Shown here piece by piece: positions 7,225 to 14,835 of a stretch of 64,000 bases of DNA. The stretch is from Acidimicrobiales bacterium. Lineage in GTDB: Bacteria; Actinomycetota; Acidimicrobiia; Acidimicrobiales; Aldehydirespiratoraceae. The position numbers were made by a program, and so were the translations under genes. Positions within the stretch are counted from its first letter, which is position 1. Each line of letters opens with the position of its first letter. The notes beneath the pieces are model-generated. The model worked only from the letters and a program-made list of their open reading frames with translations, was not told where the DNA came from and did no database searches. The stretch spans positions 53,913-117,912 of the forward strand of contig JAJCXZ010000032.1 of NCBI GenBank assembly GCA_029263175.1. Reading direction: 5' to 3'.

Positions 7225-7974
7225 GTGTCGGGGGATGAATCGAAAAAGGCCAACACTCGCTGGGTAGTGATGACCGGGCTGCTATGGGTTGTCGCCACCG
7301 TGCTCGGGGAACTGGCGGTGGCCGCGATCGAATGGCACCCGTTCGGAGCTTCACGCGAGGCGCGAATAACTGACGATGCGTTCGACCTGCTCATGGTGCT
7401 CTCAGTTCCCGTCATCTCGTTCGTCCTTGTGATGGGCGGGGTTGCACTGGTTCGCGGCCGCGGCGGCGTCATCGATGAGGACGGACCTCCGGTCCGGTCA
7501 CACCGGCTGTTCATCGGCGGATGGGTCGTCCTCACGAGCGCTCTCGCCGTGCTCGTCATCATCACGCCGGGATTCTCCGGCCTTGATGAACTTCGCGCCG
7601 AGCCGGTCCCTGATCTTGTGATCGACGTTCATGCTGAACGATGGAACTGGGTGTACACCTACCCCGAATCAGGTCGCGAGACCCAGGGCGAGCTCGTATT
7701 GCCGGTGGACCAGCGCATCATGTTTCGCATTAGTAGCACCGACGTGATCCACTCGTTCTGGATTCCCGCGTTCCGGATCAAACAGGACGCGGTCCCGGGC
7801 CAGATAACAACGACGATGGTGACGCCCGAAGCGCTCGGCGAGTTTGACAATGCCGACGAACTCCGTGTCCAGTGCGCTGAGCTGTGCGGCGTTGGGCACG
7901 CACGAATGTGGACGGGCGTGCGGGTCGTCACCGAAGCAGAGTTCGAGGAGTGGCTCGCTGGAGCCGGAGGATGA
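7225..7974 (+). CDS. coxB: Cytochrome c oxidase subunit II (CuA)
   Basis: 249 residues from the GTG at 7225; the upstream TTG at 7192 would lie inside the promoter and operator. Two membrane helices (about 15-35 and 55-80, then 100-120 region) anchor a cupredoxin domain with the CuA motif CAELCGVGHARM (C217, C221, H225, M228) and the earlier ligand His in DVIHSFWIP. It accepts electrons from cytochrome c and passes them to subunit I. It opens the coxB-coxA-IV-III-cupredoxin-ctaB operon. Confidence 0.95.
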   Translation: MSGDESKKANTRWVVMTGLLWVVATVLGELAVAAIEWHPFGASREARITDDAFDLLMVLSVPVISFVLVMGGVALVRGRGGVIDEDGPPVRSHRLFIGGWVVLTSALAVLVIITPGFSGLDELRAEPVPDLVIDVHAERWNWVYTYPESGRETQGELVLPVDQRIMFRISSTDVIHSFWIPAFRIKQDAVPGQITTTMVTPEALGEFDNADELRVQCAELCGVGHARMWTGVRVVTEAEFEEWLAGAGG

Positions 7975-7999
7975 ACATGACGGACTCTGGGGTGAGACG

Positions 8000-9826
8000 A
8001 TGAACATTCTTCGCGGCCTTGTTGGTGGGGCGTTGGGCTATGTCGTCGGTGCTGGGCTGATGATGGCGATTCGTTCGTCGGCCGGCGGCAGGGCGTGGGA
8101 GGTGGAGTCGGTCACCGCAGGAGCGTGGTTGTTCGCTCTGTCGGGCTGGTTGCTCGGAGTTGGCGTATGGCGCTACTGGGCCCGCGGTTGGTTCGGCAGG
8201 GACGTGGCGCCCTACACCGCGACCGGGGGGCGTCGGTACCTCGACTTCGATACGGACCACAAGGTCATCGGTATCCAGTACCTGGTCACGTTTCTCGGCA
8301 TGTTCTTCATGGCGGGCCTGTTTGCGATGTTGATGCGCTGGGAGTTGATGGGCAACGGGGAAGACATCGTCGGGCCTGATCAGTACAACTCGATCATGAG
8401 CCTTCACGGCACGATGATGGTATTCGTCGCTGTGGCTGCGACCGTTGGCGCGTTCGGCAACTACGTCGTACCGATCATGATCGGGGCAGACGACATGGCC
8501 TTCCCCAAACTGAACGCGATGTCGTACTGGCTCGTCCCGCCGGTGCTCATCGCGCTGACGGCATCGTTCTTGGCCGGTGGGTACGACACAGGCTGGACTG
8601 GCTATGCGCCTCTCTCCGTCCAGAGTGACGTTGGCGGACTGTTCTTCAACCTCGCGTTCTTCACGCTCGGTCTTTCTTCGATCGTGGGAGCGATCAACAT
8701 CGTGGTGACGGTGGTGACGATGCGGGCCGAGGGCATGACCTGGACCCGCATGCCAATCTTTGTCTGGTCGATATTCGTGACCGCGATTCTGTCGTTCATC
8801 TTCACCCAGTTCATCGGGCTCGCCATGTTGATGGTCGTTCTCGATCGCACGGCCGGCACGATATTCTTCGATCCGGCCGCCGGTGGCTCGCCGCTGCTCT
8901 ACCAGCATGTCTTCTGGTTCTATTCTCACCCCGCCGTCTACATCATGATCCTGCCCGCGTTCGGCATTACGCTCGAACTGGTCTCGACGTTCACTCGCAA
9001 ACCACTATTCGGCTACAAGTGGGCGGTCGGCGCTCTTCTCGGCATCATGAGCCTGAGCGCGGTGGTCTGGGCCCACCACATGTTCACCAGTGGCATGGCG
9101 GAGGCTCTACGCAAGCCGTTCCTCGCCAGCACCGAGCTGATCTCGATACCCACCGGGCTCATATTCCTCTGCGCGCTCGGCACGCTCTGGCTCGGAAAGA
9201 TCCGATTCGAAGTGCCGATGCTGTTCGCGCTCGGCGTGTTGTTCAACTTCCTGATCGGCGGCATCACCGGTGTGTTCCTGGCCGACGTGCCGGTCGACAT
9301 CCAACTCCAGGACACGTACTTCGTGGTCGCCCACTTCCACTATGTCATCCTCGGAGGCGGGATCTTTGGGCTCTTCGGAGCGACGTACTATTGGTTCCCG
9401 AAGATGACCGGCCGCTCGATGAGCGATCGACTCGGGAAAGTCCACTTCTGGTGGATGATGATCGGGTTCAACGCCACCTTTCTGCCGATGTTCATCCTCG
9501 GGATGCAGGGAATGAACCGGCGGGTTGCGGACTACTCACCCGACCTGGAGAGCGCGAACTTCGCTGTATCAATGGGAGGCTTCTTCCTCGGAACGAGCTT
9601 CGTGATCTTCTTGTTCAACTTCATCTGGAGTTGGGCCCGCGGGCCGGCCGCGCCGGCGGACCCATGGGGCTCGCTCACCCTCGAATGGCAGATCCCTTCG
9701 CCGCCGCCGCATGAGAACTTCACGTCGCCCCCGCTGGTGCTGTCCGACCCGTACGGATACGGCGACCCCGACTCCGTGCATGCGGACCTCGCGAGAGACG
9801 GCGCAAAGACGGTGGTGGAGAAATGA
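8000..9826 (+). CDS. coxA: Cytochrome c oxidase subunit I (A2-like heme-copper oxidase)
   Basis: 608 residues. The start is the ATG at 8000, after GGTGAGACG; upstream in-frame sequence overlaps coxB. The ligands are present: H136 (low-spin heme), H310 and Y314 (CuB and cross-linked Tyr in FYSHPAVYI), H359/H360 (CuB) and H445/H447 (hemes). The helix VI motif is YSHPAV, not GHPEV, as in A2-type oxidases. At the K-channel position the usual TGxK is TGLI (residues 385-388), so the Lys is absent. The D-channel motif IGADDMAFP is kept. An extra N-terminal ~90 residues holds two helices. It reduces O2 to water and pumps protons. Confidence 0.94.
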   Translation: MNILRGLVGGALGYVVGAGLMMAIRSSAGGRAWEVESVTAGAWLFALSGWLLGVGVWRYWARGWFGRDVAPYTATGGRRYLDFDTDHKVIGIQYLVTFLGMFFMAGLFAMLMRWELMGNGEDIVGPDQYNSIMSLHGTMMVFVAVAATVGAFGNYVVPIMIGADDMAFPKLNAMSYWLVPPVLIALTASFLAGGYDTGWTGYAPLSVQSDVGGLFFNLAFFTLGLSSIVGAINIVVTVVTMRAEGMTWTRMPIFVWSIFVTAILSFIFTQFIGLAMLMVVLDRTAGTIFFDPAAGGSPLLYQHVFWFYSHPAVYIMILPAFGITLELVSTFTRKPLFGYKWAVGALLGIMSLSAVVWAHHMFTSGMAEALRKPFLASTELISIPTGLIFLCALGTLWLGKIRFEVPMLFALGVLFNFLIGGITGVFLADVPVDIQLQDTYFVVAHFHYVILGGGIFGLFGATYYWFPKMTGRSMSDRLGKVHFWWMMIGFNATFLPMFILGMQGMNRRVADYSPDLESANFAVSMGGFFLGTSFVIFLFNFIWSWARGPAAPADPWGSLTLEWQIPSPPPHENFTSPPLVLSDPYGYGDPDSVHADLARDGAKTVVEK

Positions 9827-10032
9827 CGATCCTCACTAGTGCTCGTGAATCACCCGGGCAGGCTGCGCTCCTCGCCCTCGCTGTGCTCACGGGTGTCGAA
9901 TATGTCATCGGCGGGCGAGATATCACCGGGGCGTTCGCCATGCTGACGCTGATCGCGGTGGTGAAAGCGGCGGTCATCGTGATCGCGTTCATGCACCTGG
10001 CCAACGTTCTGCGAGGGAGTGCTGATGACTGA
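9823..10032 (+). CDS. Cytochrome c oxidase subunit IV-type small membrane protein
   Basis: 69 residues, overlapping coxA by 4 nt. Two hydrophobic segments, the second AVVKAAVIVIAFMHL being typical of the prokaryotic cytochrome oxidase subunit IV family. It is a non-catalytic membrane subunit thought to stabilise the complex. It overlaps the subunit III gene by 8 nt. Confidence 0.82.
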   Translation: MTILTSARESPGQAALLALAVLTGVEYVIGGRDITGAFAMLTLIAVVKAAVIVIAFMHLANVLRGSADD

Positions 10033-10585
10033 CCACGCGACACAGCTGCCGCACGTGACTCCGCGCATCACCATCAATCGCGCCGGACTCTGGCTCTTCT
10101 TCCTGTCGGAAACGATGCTGTTCAGCGGAATTCTGGCGACACGGTTCAGTCTGCTGGGCACCGAGGTCCACGAGGATGTCTCGCAGACCATCGGGCTTGT
10201 CATCACGTCCATTCTGCTGGCATCGAGCTACACAGCACTTCGCGCCGAGCACGCGGCCAGCAGTGGTGATCGAGCCACGTGTGCCAAGTATCTGTGGTTG
10301 ACTTTGGCCCTCGGAGCCGTCTTCGTAGCCGGTGTGGCGTATGAGTGGGCCGAAGCTTTCGACGCCTTTCCTGCCAGCACCGAGTTCGGCACCGTCTTTT
10401 TCCTGATGACGGGTGTGCATGCGTTCCACGTGATCACCGGTCTCATCTTTCTCGCCATTCTTCTGAACAATGCCCGACTCGGGCGATATGACGATGACGC
10501 CTGGCCGGTGGAAGCAGGCGTCAAGTACTGGCACTTCGTTGATGTCGTCTGGGTGTTCTTCTATCCAGCCCTCTACCTGATCTGA
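10025..10585 (+). CDS. coxC: Cytochrome c oxidase subunit III
   Basis: 186 residues from the ATG at 10025, with GAGGGAG 6 nt upstream. Five membrane helices with subunit III signatures: GLWLFFLSETMLF, YEWAEAF, FFLMTGVHAFHVITG and YWHFVDVVWVFFYPALYL. It is shorter than seven-helix subunits, as in other bacterial five-helix forms. It supports stability and proton uptake of the oxidase. Confidence 0.92.
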   Translation: MTDHATQLPHVTPRITINRAGLWLFFLSETMLFSGILATRFSLLGTEVHEDVSQTIGLVITSILLASSYTALRAEHAASSGDRATCAKYLWLTLALGAVFVAGVAYEWAEAFDAFPASTEFGTVFFLMTGVHAFHVITGLIFLAILLNNARLGRYDDDAWPVEAGVKYWHFVDVVWVFFYPALYLI

Positions 10586-10622
10586 TCCGGCCCGAGGCTG
10601 TGTCAGAGATTGGAAAATCGAT

Positions 10623-11306
10623 ATGCGCAAGATCCGTGGATGCGTTGCACTGCTCGCTCTCACCGCGTCGGCTTGTGGACTAGCCGAGGATGAGGTTGTC
10701 CTTCGGCCCGATGCAGCCGGTGAGGTGGTCATCGACATGGACGAGTTCAGTTTCGGAACCGATCGCATCGAGGTGGTTGCGGGCGAGACCGTGACGTTCG
10801 TGCTCGTCAACACAGGAGACAACGAACACGAGTTCATGATCGGTCGGAACCTGGTCGAGACCGATCTCGGCTATCCCAACGGCTTTGAGCACGACTTCTT
10901 CGAGACAACCACACCAGTCGTGGACCCGCCCTCTGCCGGCATGGACATGGGAGCCATGGACATGGGCGATATGGACATGGGCGATATGGACATGTCCGAC
11001 GATGACCATGCCGACGATGACATGGGCGATATGGACATGGGCGATGACGACATGGGCGATATGGACATGCCCGACGATGACCACGCCGACGATGAGATGT
11101 CGGATGGGGACATGGGTGACATGGACATGGGCGGCGAGGACGCCCACGCAGGATTCATGGTGCAACGTCGTCCCGGCGAGGTCGCTCGGCTCACGGTGAC
11201 GATTCCGGCGGACGTCGTCGGTGAGTGGGACGTCGGATGCTTCCGCGGTCGTGGCTCACATTGGGATGCAGGGATGCGCACCACGCTCGTTGTTCTGGCG
11301 GCCTGA
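10623..11306 (+). CDS. Cupredoxin lipoprotein with Met/Asp-rich insertion
   Basis: 227 residues. Signal sequence with lipobox-like TASAC (C18). The fold is a type-1 copper protein: first ligand H69 (NEHEF), then C206, H213 and M218 (GCFRGRGSHWDAGM). Between them, residues 107-170 are an insertion of DMGDMDMG-type repeats with about 18 Met and several His and Asp. Such MxM motifs bind Cu(I). In context it may bring copper to CuA/CuB or carry electrons to the oxidase. It sits between subunit III and the heme farnesyltransferase gene. Confidence 0.85.
   Translation: MRKIRGCVALLALTASACGLAEDEVVLRPDAAGEVVIDMDEFSFGTDRIEVVAGETVTFVLVNTGDNEHEFMIGRNLVETDLGYPNGFEHDFFETTTPVVDPPSAGMDMGAMDMGDMDMGDMDMSDDDHADDDMGDMDMGDDDMGDMDMPDDDHADDEMSDGDMGDMDMGGEDAHAGFMVQRRPGEVARLTVTIPADVVGEWDVGCFRGRGSHWDAGMRTTLVVLAA
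10941..11132 (+). repeat. Met/Asp-rich coding repeat
   Basis: Degenerate tandem units of GACATGGGCGATATG-type codons encode MDMGD repeats, interrupted twice by a DDDHADD spacer. The open frame on the opposite strand (His/Val repeats) is a by-product. The array looks expandable by slippage. Confidence 0.85.
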
Positions 11307-11311
11307 TCTCC

Positions 11312-12199
11312 GTGCTTGTTCGCCGATCACAAACGACTAGGCGCGACACGATATTGGCCTATGTGAGGCTCACGAAGCCGCGGATCATCGAGCTCCTGCT
11401 GGTGACGACGGTGCCGGTCATGATCCTTGCCGAAGGTGGCTGGCCATCGAGTGGATTGGTCATCGCCACTGTGGCCGGTGGCACTCTTTCGGCCGGCGGC
11501 GCGAATGTGCTGAACAACGTGTGCGATCGCGATATCGACTCGATCATGCATCGCACGGCCGAGCGTCCACTCGTCACGCAAGAGATCACAGTTCGAAGCG
11601 CAGTCGTCTTCGGCGTGACGCTAGGTATTGCCGGTCATCTTCTGCTGACGCTGGCAGTCGGCCAGCTGGCGGCATTTCTGGCGACGGGATCGTTGCTCTT
11701 CTACGTCTTTGCGTACACACTCGTGCTGAAACGCAGAACGGCACAAAACATCGTGATCGGGGGCGCAGCCGGAGCTGTGCCGGTACTCGTCGGGTGGGCA
11801 GCGGTGACCGGCAGCTTGTCGTTCGAGGCTCTGGTGCTCTTCGCCGTCGTCTGCCTATGGACGCCACCGCATTTTTGGGCGCTGGCAATTCAGTTCCGAG
11901 ACGACTACCGCGAAGCATCGGTGCCGATGCTCCCGGTCGTTGCCGGGGTTCCGGCGACGATTCGTCAGATACGGATCTACGCCTTCCTGACAGCGCCTGC
12001 GCCTCTCCTACTCGGCTTCGGGTCGGTTGTTGGGCCGATCTTCATCGTGCTTGCGGCCGCACTCGGGATCTGGCTCGTGGTTCGCGTCGTTCAGATCTCA
12101 GAAGATCGTGCCATGTCGTTCTTTCGGGACTCAATCTCCTACCTCTCGCTTCTGTTCGCAGCAGTTGCAGTCGAGGGCTTTTTCAACCTGCCGAACTGA
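11312..12199 (+). CDS. ctaB: Protoheme IX farnesyltransferase (heme O synthase)
   Basis: 295 residues from the GTG at 11312; an earlier start would overlap the cupredoxin gene. UbiA-family membrane enzyme with the first Asp-rich motif NNVCDRDIDSIM (near 55-66) and the second region LWTPPHFWALAIQFRDDYREA. It adds a farnesyl group to heme B to give heme O, the precursor of heme A. It is consistent with an aa3-type oxidase; a heme A synthase is not in this window. Confidence 0.93.
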   Translation: MLVRRSQTTRRDTILAYVRLTKPRIIELLLVTTVPVMILAEGGWPSSGLVIATVAGGTLSAGGANVLNNVCDRDIDSIMHRTAERPLVTQEITVRSAVVFGVTLGIAGHLLLTLAVGQLAAFLATGSLLFYVFAYTLVLKRRTAQNIVIGGAAGAVPVLVGWAAVTGSLSFEALVLFAVVCLWTPPHFWALAIQFRDDYREASVPMLPVVAGVPATIRQIRIYAFLTAPAPLLLGFGSVVGPIFIVLAAALGIWLVVRVVQISEDRAMSFFRDSISYLSLLFAAVAVEGFFNLPN

Positions 12200-12260
12200 T
12201 CTGGCAGTTTGGTGCCGGTGACGCGTCTCAGTTCCTGGCGTCGTGCGCCGATGTTCCGTC

Positions 12261-13211
12261 ATGCATAACTCTCTCGGCTCGAGAAGTCCCTCGAGCAAGG
12301 CCTTAGTAGTTGTGTACGGGACTGCTATTGTCGGCTTCGTTGGCCTGGTCGCTGTCGCTGCCACGAATGCGGGCGACACGGCGCTGTCGACTGCGGAAGC
12401 TCTGCTACTGGGTGTAGTAGAAGGCTTGACCGAATTCCTCCCGGTGAGTTCGACCGGACATCTGACCGTCACCCAGCGACTGCTCGGACTGAGCGACACA
12501 GAGGCGGGAAAGGATGCGGCCGACTCGTATGTGATAGCGGTTCAGTTTGGCGCAATCGTGGCTGTGGCCGGGTTGTACCGGAAGCGAATCGCAGGTACGG
12601 CTCGTCATGTTCTCAGACCGCCCCCTGGCGAGGAGACCGAGGCCGCTCGACGACTGCTGGTGGCGTTGCTTGTCGCATTCACACCGGCCGCCATTGTTGG
12701 CTTGCTCGTGGGTGATCTCATCAAGACGCATTTGTTCGGAGTCGCTCCGACAGCGGTGGCCTGGTTCGTTGGTGGGGTCGCGGTCCTCTGGTTCGCGAGT
12801 CGCCACCAACCTGGTGTTCGAGCGCTCGAGGCGATCACCGCTCACGATGGTCTCGTGATCGGCGCAGTTCAAGTTCTGGCGCTCTGGCCTGGCGTTAGCC
12901 GGAGCCTGGTCACGATCATTGCCGCGGCTTTCCTCGGGCTGGCGATGGATGCTGCGGTCGAGTTCAGCTTTCTGCTTGGGCTCGCGATCCTCAGCGCTGC
13001 AACGATCTACGAGACGATCACCAACGGCGGGTTGATTGTGAACCAGTTCGGCCTGATGACGCCCCTTCTCGGTCTGTTGGCAGCATTCTTCTCAGCGGCG
13101 GTCGCCGTGGTCTGGATGGTTCGGTACCTCCAAGGCCACAGCCTGGCCGTCTTTGGCTACTACCGCATCGCGGTCGCCGCGCTTGTCGGCGTCGGGCTCC
13201 TCTTGTCCTGA
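12261..13211 (+). CDS. uppP: Undecaprenyl-diphosphatase
   Basis: 316 residues from the ATG at 12261; a GTG lies 18 nt upstream in frame. The family motifs are complete: ALLLGVVEGLTEFLPVSSTG and LWPGVSRSLVTI. About eight membrane helices. It recycles undecaprenyl pyrophosphate for cell-wall synthesis and gives bacitracin resistance. It interrupts the redox theme of the region and converges on the selenoprotein candidate. Confidence 0.94.
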   Translation: MHNSLGSRSPSSKALVVVYGTAIVGFVGLVAVAATNAGDTALSTAEALLLGVVEGLTEFLPVSSTGHLTVTQRLLGLSDTEAGKDAADSYVIAVQFGAIVAVAGLYRKRIAGTARHVLRPPPGEETEAARRLLVALLVAFTPAAIVGLLVGDLIKTHLFGVAPTAVAWFVGGVAVLWFASRHQPGVRALEAITAHDGLVIGAVQVLALWPGVSRSLVTIIAAAFLGLAMDAAVEFSFLLGLAILSAATIYETITNGGLIVNQFGLMTPLLGLLAAFFSAAVAVVWMVRYLQGHSLAVFGYYRIAVAALVGVGLLLS

Positions 13212-13228
13212 GGAGCCGCTGTCCGGTC

Positions 13229-13792
13229 TCACCGGGTGATGTAGTCATCGATGTTGTCTTCGAGCCAACTTTGGCTGACAACCCCAGCAATGGTGTCAGC
13301 GATAGTTCCGTCGGGAGCGATGAAGAACGTGGTTGGAGTCGATGCCACCTCGTAGGTGGTGCTGATCTGACCGCTTCGGTCCATGAGGAATGGATAGGAC
13401 AGACCGTACTTGTCGATGAATGCGTCCACCTCGGCGTTGCCTTCGCCGATACTGATGGAGAGCACCTCGAAGCCTTGCTGGTTGTAGTTGTCGTAGGCCG
13501 CCCGCAACTCGGGGGCACTGGCGTTGCACGCCGCTCAATACGTGTGCATGAAGATGAGCGCCACCGGTTGTCCCCGGTAGTCGCTCAGCCTTGCGGTTTC
13601 GCCTTCTGCGGTCTCGAGTTCGAAGTCAGGTGCGAGCGCCGCCGCCTGGTTGTCAGAAGCAGCGACGAACGTCAGCGTTCCGACTATCGCGAGCGTGACT
13701 ACAGCCGCGGCAGCCCACCGAATGCGCTGCCGACGCCGGTGAGCCTTGCGTGCGGCGTCTCTTCGGGTCCGCTTCGACTGGTTGGTGGCCAT
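13229..13792 (-). CDS. Candidate selenoprotein: membrane-anchored thioredoxin-like protein with in-frame TGA (UxxC)
   Basis: Two open stretches (13538-13792 and 13229-13534) are in one frame, split only by a TGA at 13537-13535. The joined 187-residue protein has a basic N-terminus, a membrane helix (about 26-45) and a ResA/TlpA-like fold: APDFELETAEGETARLSDYRG, then LIFMHTY-U-AAC, then PTTFFIAPDGTI. The TGA is codon 86, exactly the first Cys of the thioredoxin CxxC, with C89 kept. No shift or other stop is present. AGGAGAA precedes the ATG. The gene is 67 bp downstream of ccdA on the same strand, a natural electron donor. The alternative is a nonsense mutation or read error. Confidence 0.82.
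13497..13522 (-). promoter_or_regulatory. Candidate bacterial SECIS hairpin
   Basis: On the coding strand, GCCCCC-GAGTT-GCGGGC (13516-13500) forms a stem with one C-C mismatch and a 5-nt loop beginning with G. The stem can be extended by GCC/GGC outside a 3-nt bulge. The loop G is 25 nt after the TGA, in the range described for bacterial SECIS elements. A smaller competing hairpin (GGCG-TGCAA-CGCC) lies just after the TGA. Seen by eye, not folded. Confidence 0.5.
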
Positions 13793-13859
13793 GACTTCTC
13801 CTGTACCTTCGAGAGTTGGTCCGTAGATCTATTGGTGAGAGCTCGCGATGCAGTCCGAG

Positions 13860-14735
13860 CTAGAAGGAATTCTGGGCGGGCCCGTCGAGCGGGTCAGCCG
13901 GCGGCCGGGTTATGCGGATGATCGCAACAGTTCCGGCGATGGCGATTGCGGTCATGAGAGCGAGTCGTTGCGCTCCAATTGTTTCGATGGTGTCGACGAA
14001 CCAGAGCCGGATGTCTTCCATGGTGTCGATGACCGGGTCGGTGCCGAGGTCGCCATCATAGACAGCAAGTTCCCAACGGCCATACCAAATCGCATAGCCG
14101 CCGGCCAGCACCATCAGCGCCCCGCCGAGTCGAGGCGCAACTCGTGCCAGCCGCCGCATGTGGTTCGCGACCGTGCTGTGGGCCAATGCGGAGGCCACGC
14201 TGAGCACAAGGATGATGACACCCATGCCGAGGGCGTAGGCAATGTAGGTGCTGAGGGCCTGCAGCGGGGACTGAGATAGGGCGGTACCGGTGACCGCGAG
14301 AAAGGGTCCGATCGTGCACGACAGCGACGCGATGGCATAGGTGATGCCATAGCCGATCATGACTCGCGGGCGGTTGGTCTTGGTCGAGAACTGTGGGCCC
14401 CGATAGGCAAGTGACGGCTTCCATCCAACTGCCATGGCAATGCCAGCGAGAATGAGGAGCCCACCAATGACGATCGTTACCCACGGGAGCTGTCGGCGGA
14501 TCTCGCCGGCGATCTGGTCGATGATGATGCCGACGGTGGCGAACACGATGATGAAGCCGATCGAGACCGATGCCGCAACGCCGATTGCCCGCAGGACCCG
14601 TTGATCCGCTCGCTCGGTGACTTGGTCACCGGCGACGAAAGCGCCGATGTAGGCGGGCAGCAGGGAGAATCCGCAGGGGTTGAACGTGGCGACCATGCCA
14701 GCGGTGAACGCGAGCGCGATAGTCCCGCCAATCAT
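13860..14735 (-). CDS. CcdA/DsbD-type thiol-disulfide electron transporter
   Basis: 291 residues from the ATG at 14735 (GAGGT 8 nt upstream); the longer open frame further upstream is non-coding. Hydrophobic CcdA fold with two redox Cys: C21 in FNPCGFSLLPAYIG and C140 in SCTIGPF. A C-terminal extension (about residues 225-291) adds a last helix and a soluble loop with VYDGDLGTDPVIDTMEDI. It carries reducing equivalents across the membrane to extracytoplasmic thioredoxins, here probably the selenoprotein candidate downstream and the TlpA protein encoded divergently. A perfect palindromic operator lies 28 bp upstream. Confidence 0.93.
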   Translation of the reverse strand: MIGGTIALAFTAGMVATFNPCGFSLLPAYIGAFVAGDQVTERADQRVLRAIGVAASVSIGFIIVFATVGIIIDQIAGEIRRQLPWVTIVIGGLLILAGIAMAVGWKPSLAYRGPQFSTKTNRPRVMIGYGITYAIASLSCTIGPFLAVTGTALSQSPLQALSTYIAYALGMGVIILVLSVASALAHSTVANHMRRLARVAPRLGGALMVLAGGYAIWYGRWELAVYDGDLGTDPVIDTMEDIRLWFVDTIETIGAQRLALMTAIAIAGTVAIIRITRPPADPLDGPAQNSF

Positions 14736-14762
14736 CGGGGTGACCTCAGCATTGCTCCAAGA

Positions 14763-14779
14763 TACGACAGACTGTCGTA
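14763..14779. promoter_or_regulatory. BlaI-type operator, site 3 (perfect palindrome)
   Basis: TACGACAGACTGTCGTA has perfect 7-nt inverted arms around GAC. It lies between the divergent ccdA (start 28 bp away) and tlpA (start 57 bp away) genes. Read toward ccdA it is followed by TATCTT, a possible -10 box. It matches sites 1 and 2 and is the best copy. Confidence 0.68.
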
Positions 14780-14835
14780 CCAATGAGCGCGACCCCAGCA
14801 GCAATCCTGAGTAACCGCCCCTGTCAGGGGAAATC

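Noticed and set aside
10680..11165. Minus-strand frame with long His-Val-His-Ile-Ala repeats
   Set aside because: It is the reverse complement of the Met/Asp repeat of the cupredoxin gene; no start signal, and the plus-strand protein has a clear fold.
12407..12424. Operator-like TGCTACT-GGG-TGTAGTA inside uppP
   Set aside because: It matches the BlaI-type motif only partly, lies about 150 bp inside the coding region and encodes conserved UppP sequence, so chance is more likely.
13229..13507. Separate short thioredoxin gene starting inside the selenoprotein candidate
   Set aside because: It would lack the active-site first Cys and membrane anchor and has no ribosome binding site; reading through the TGA gives a complete protein.
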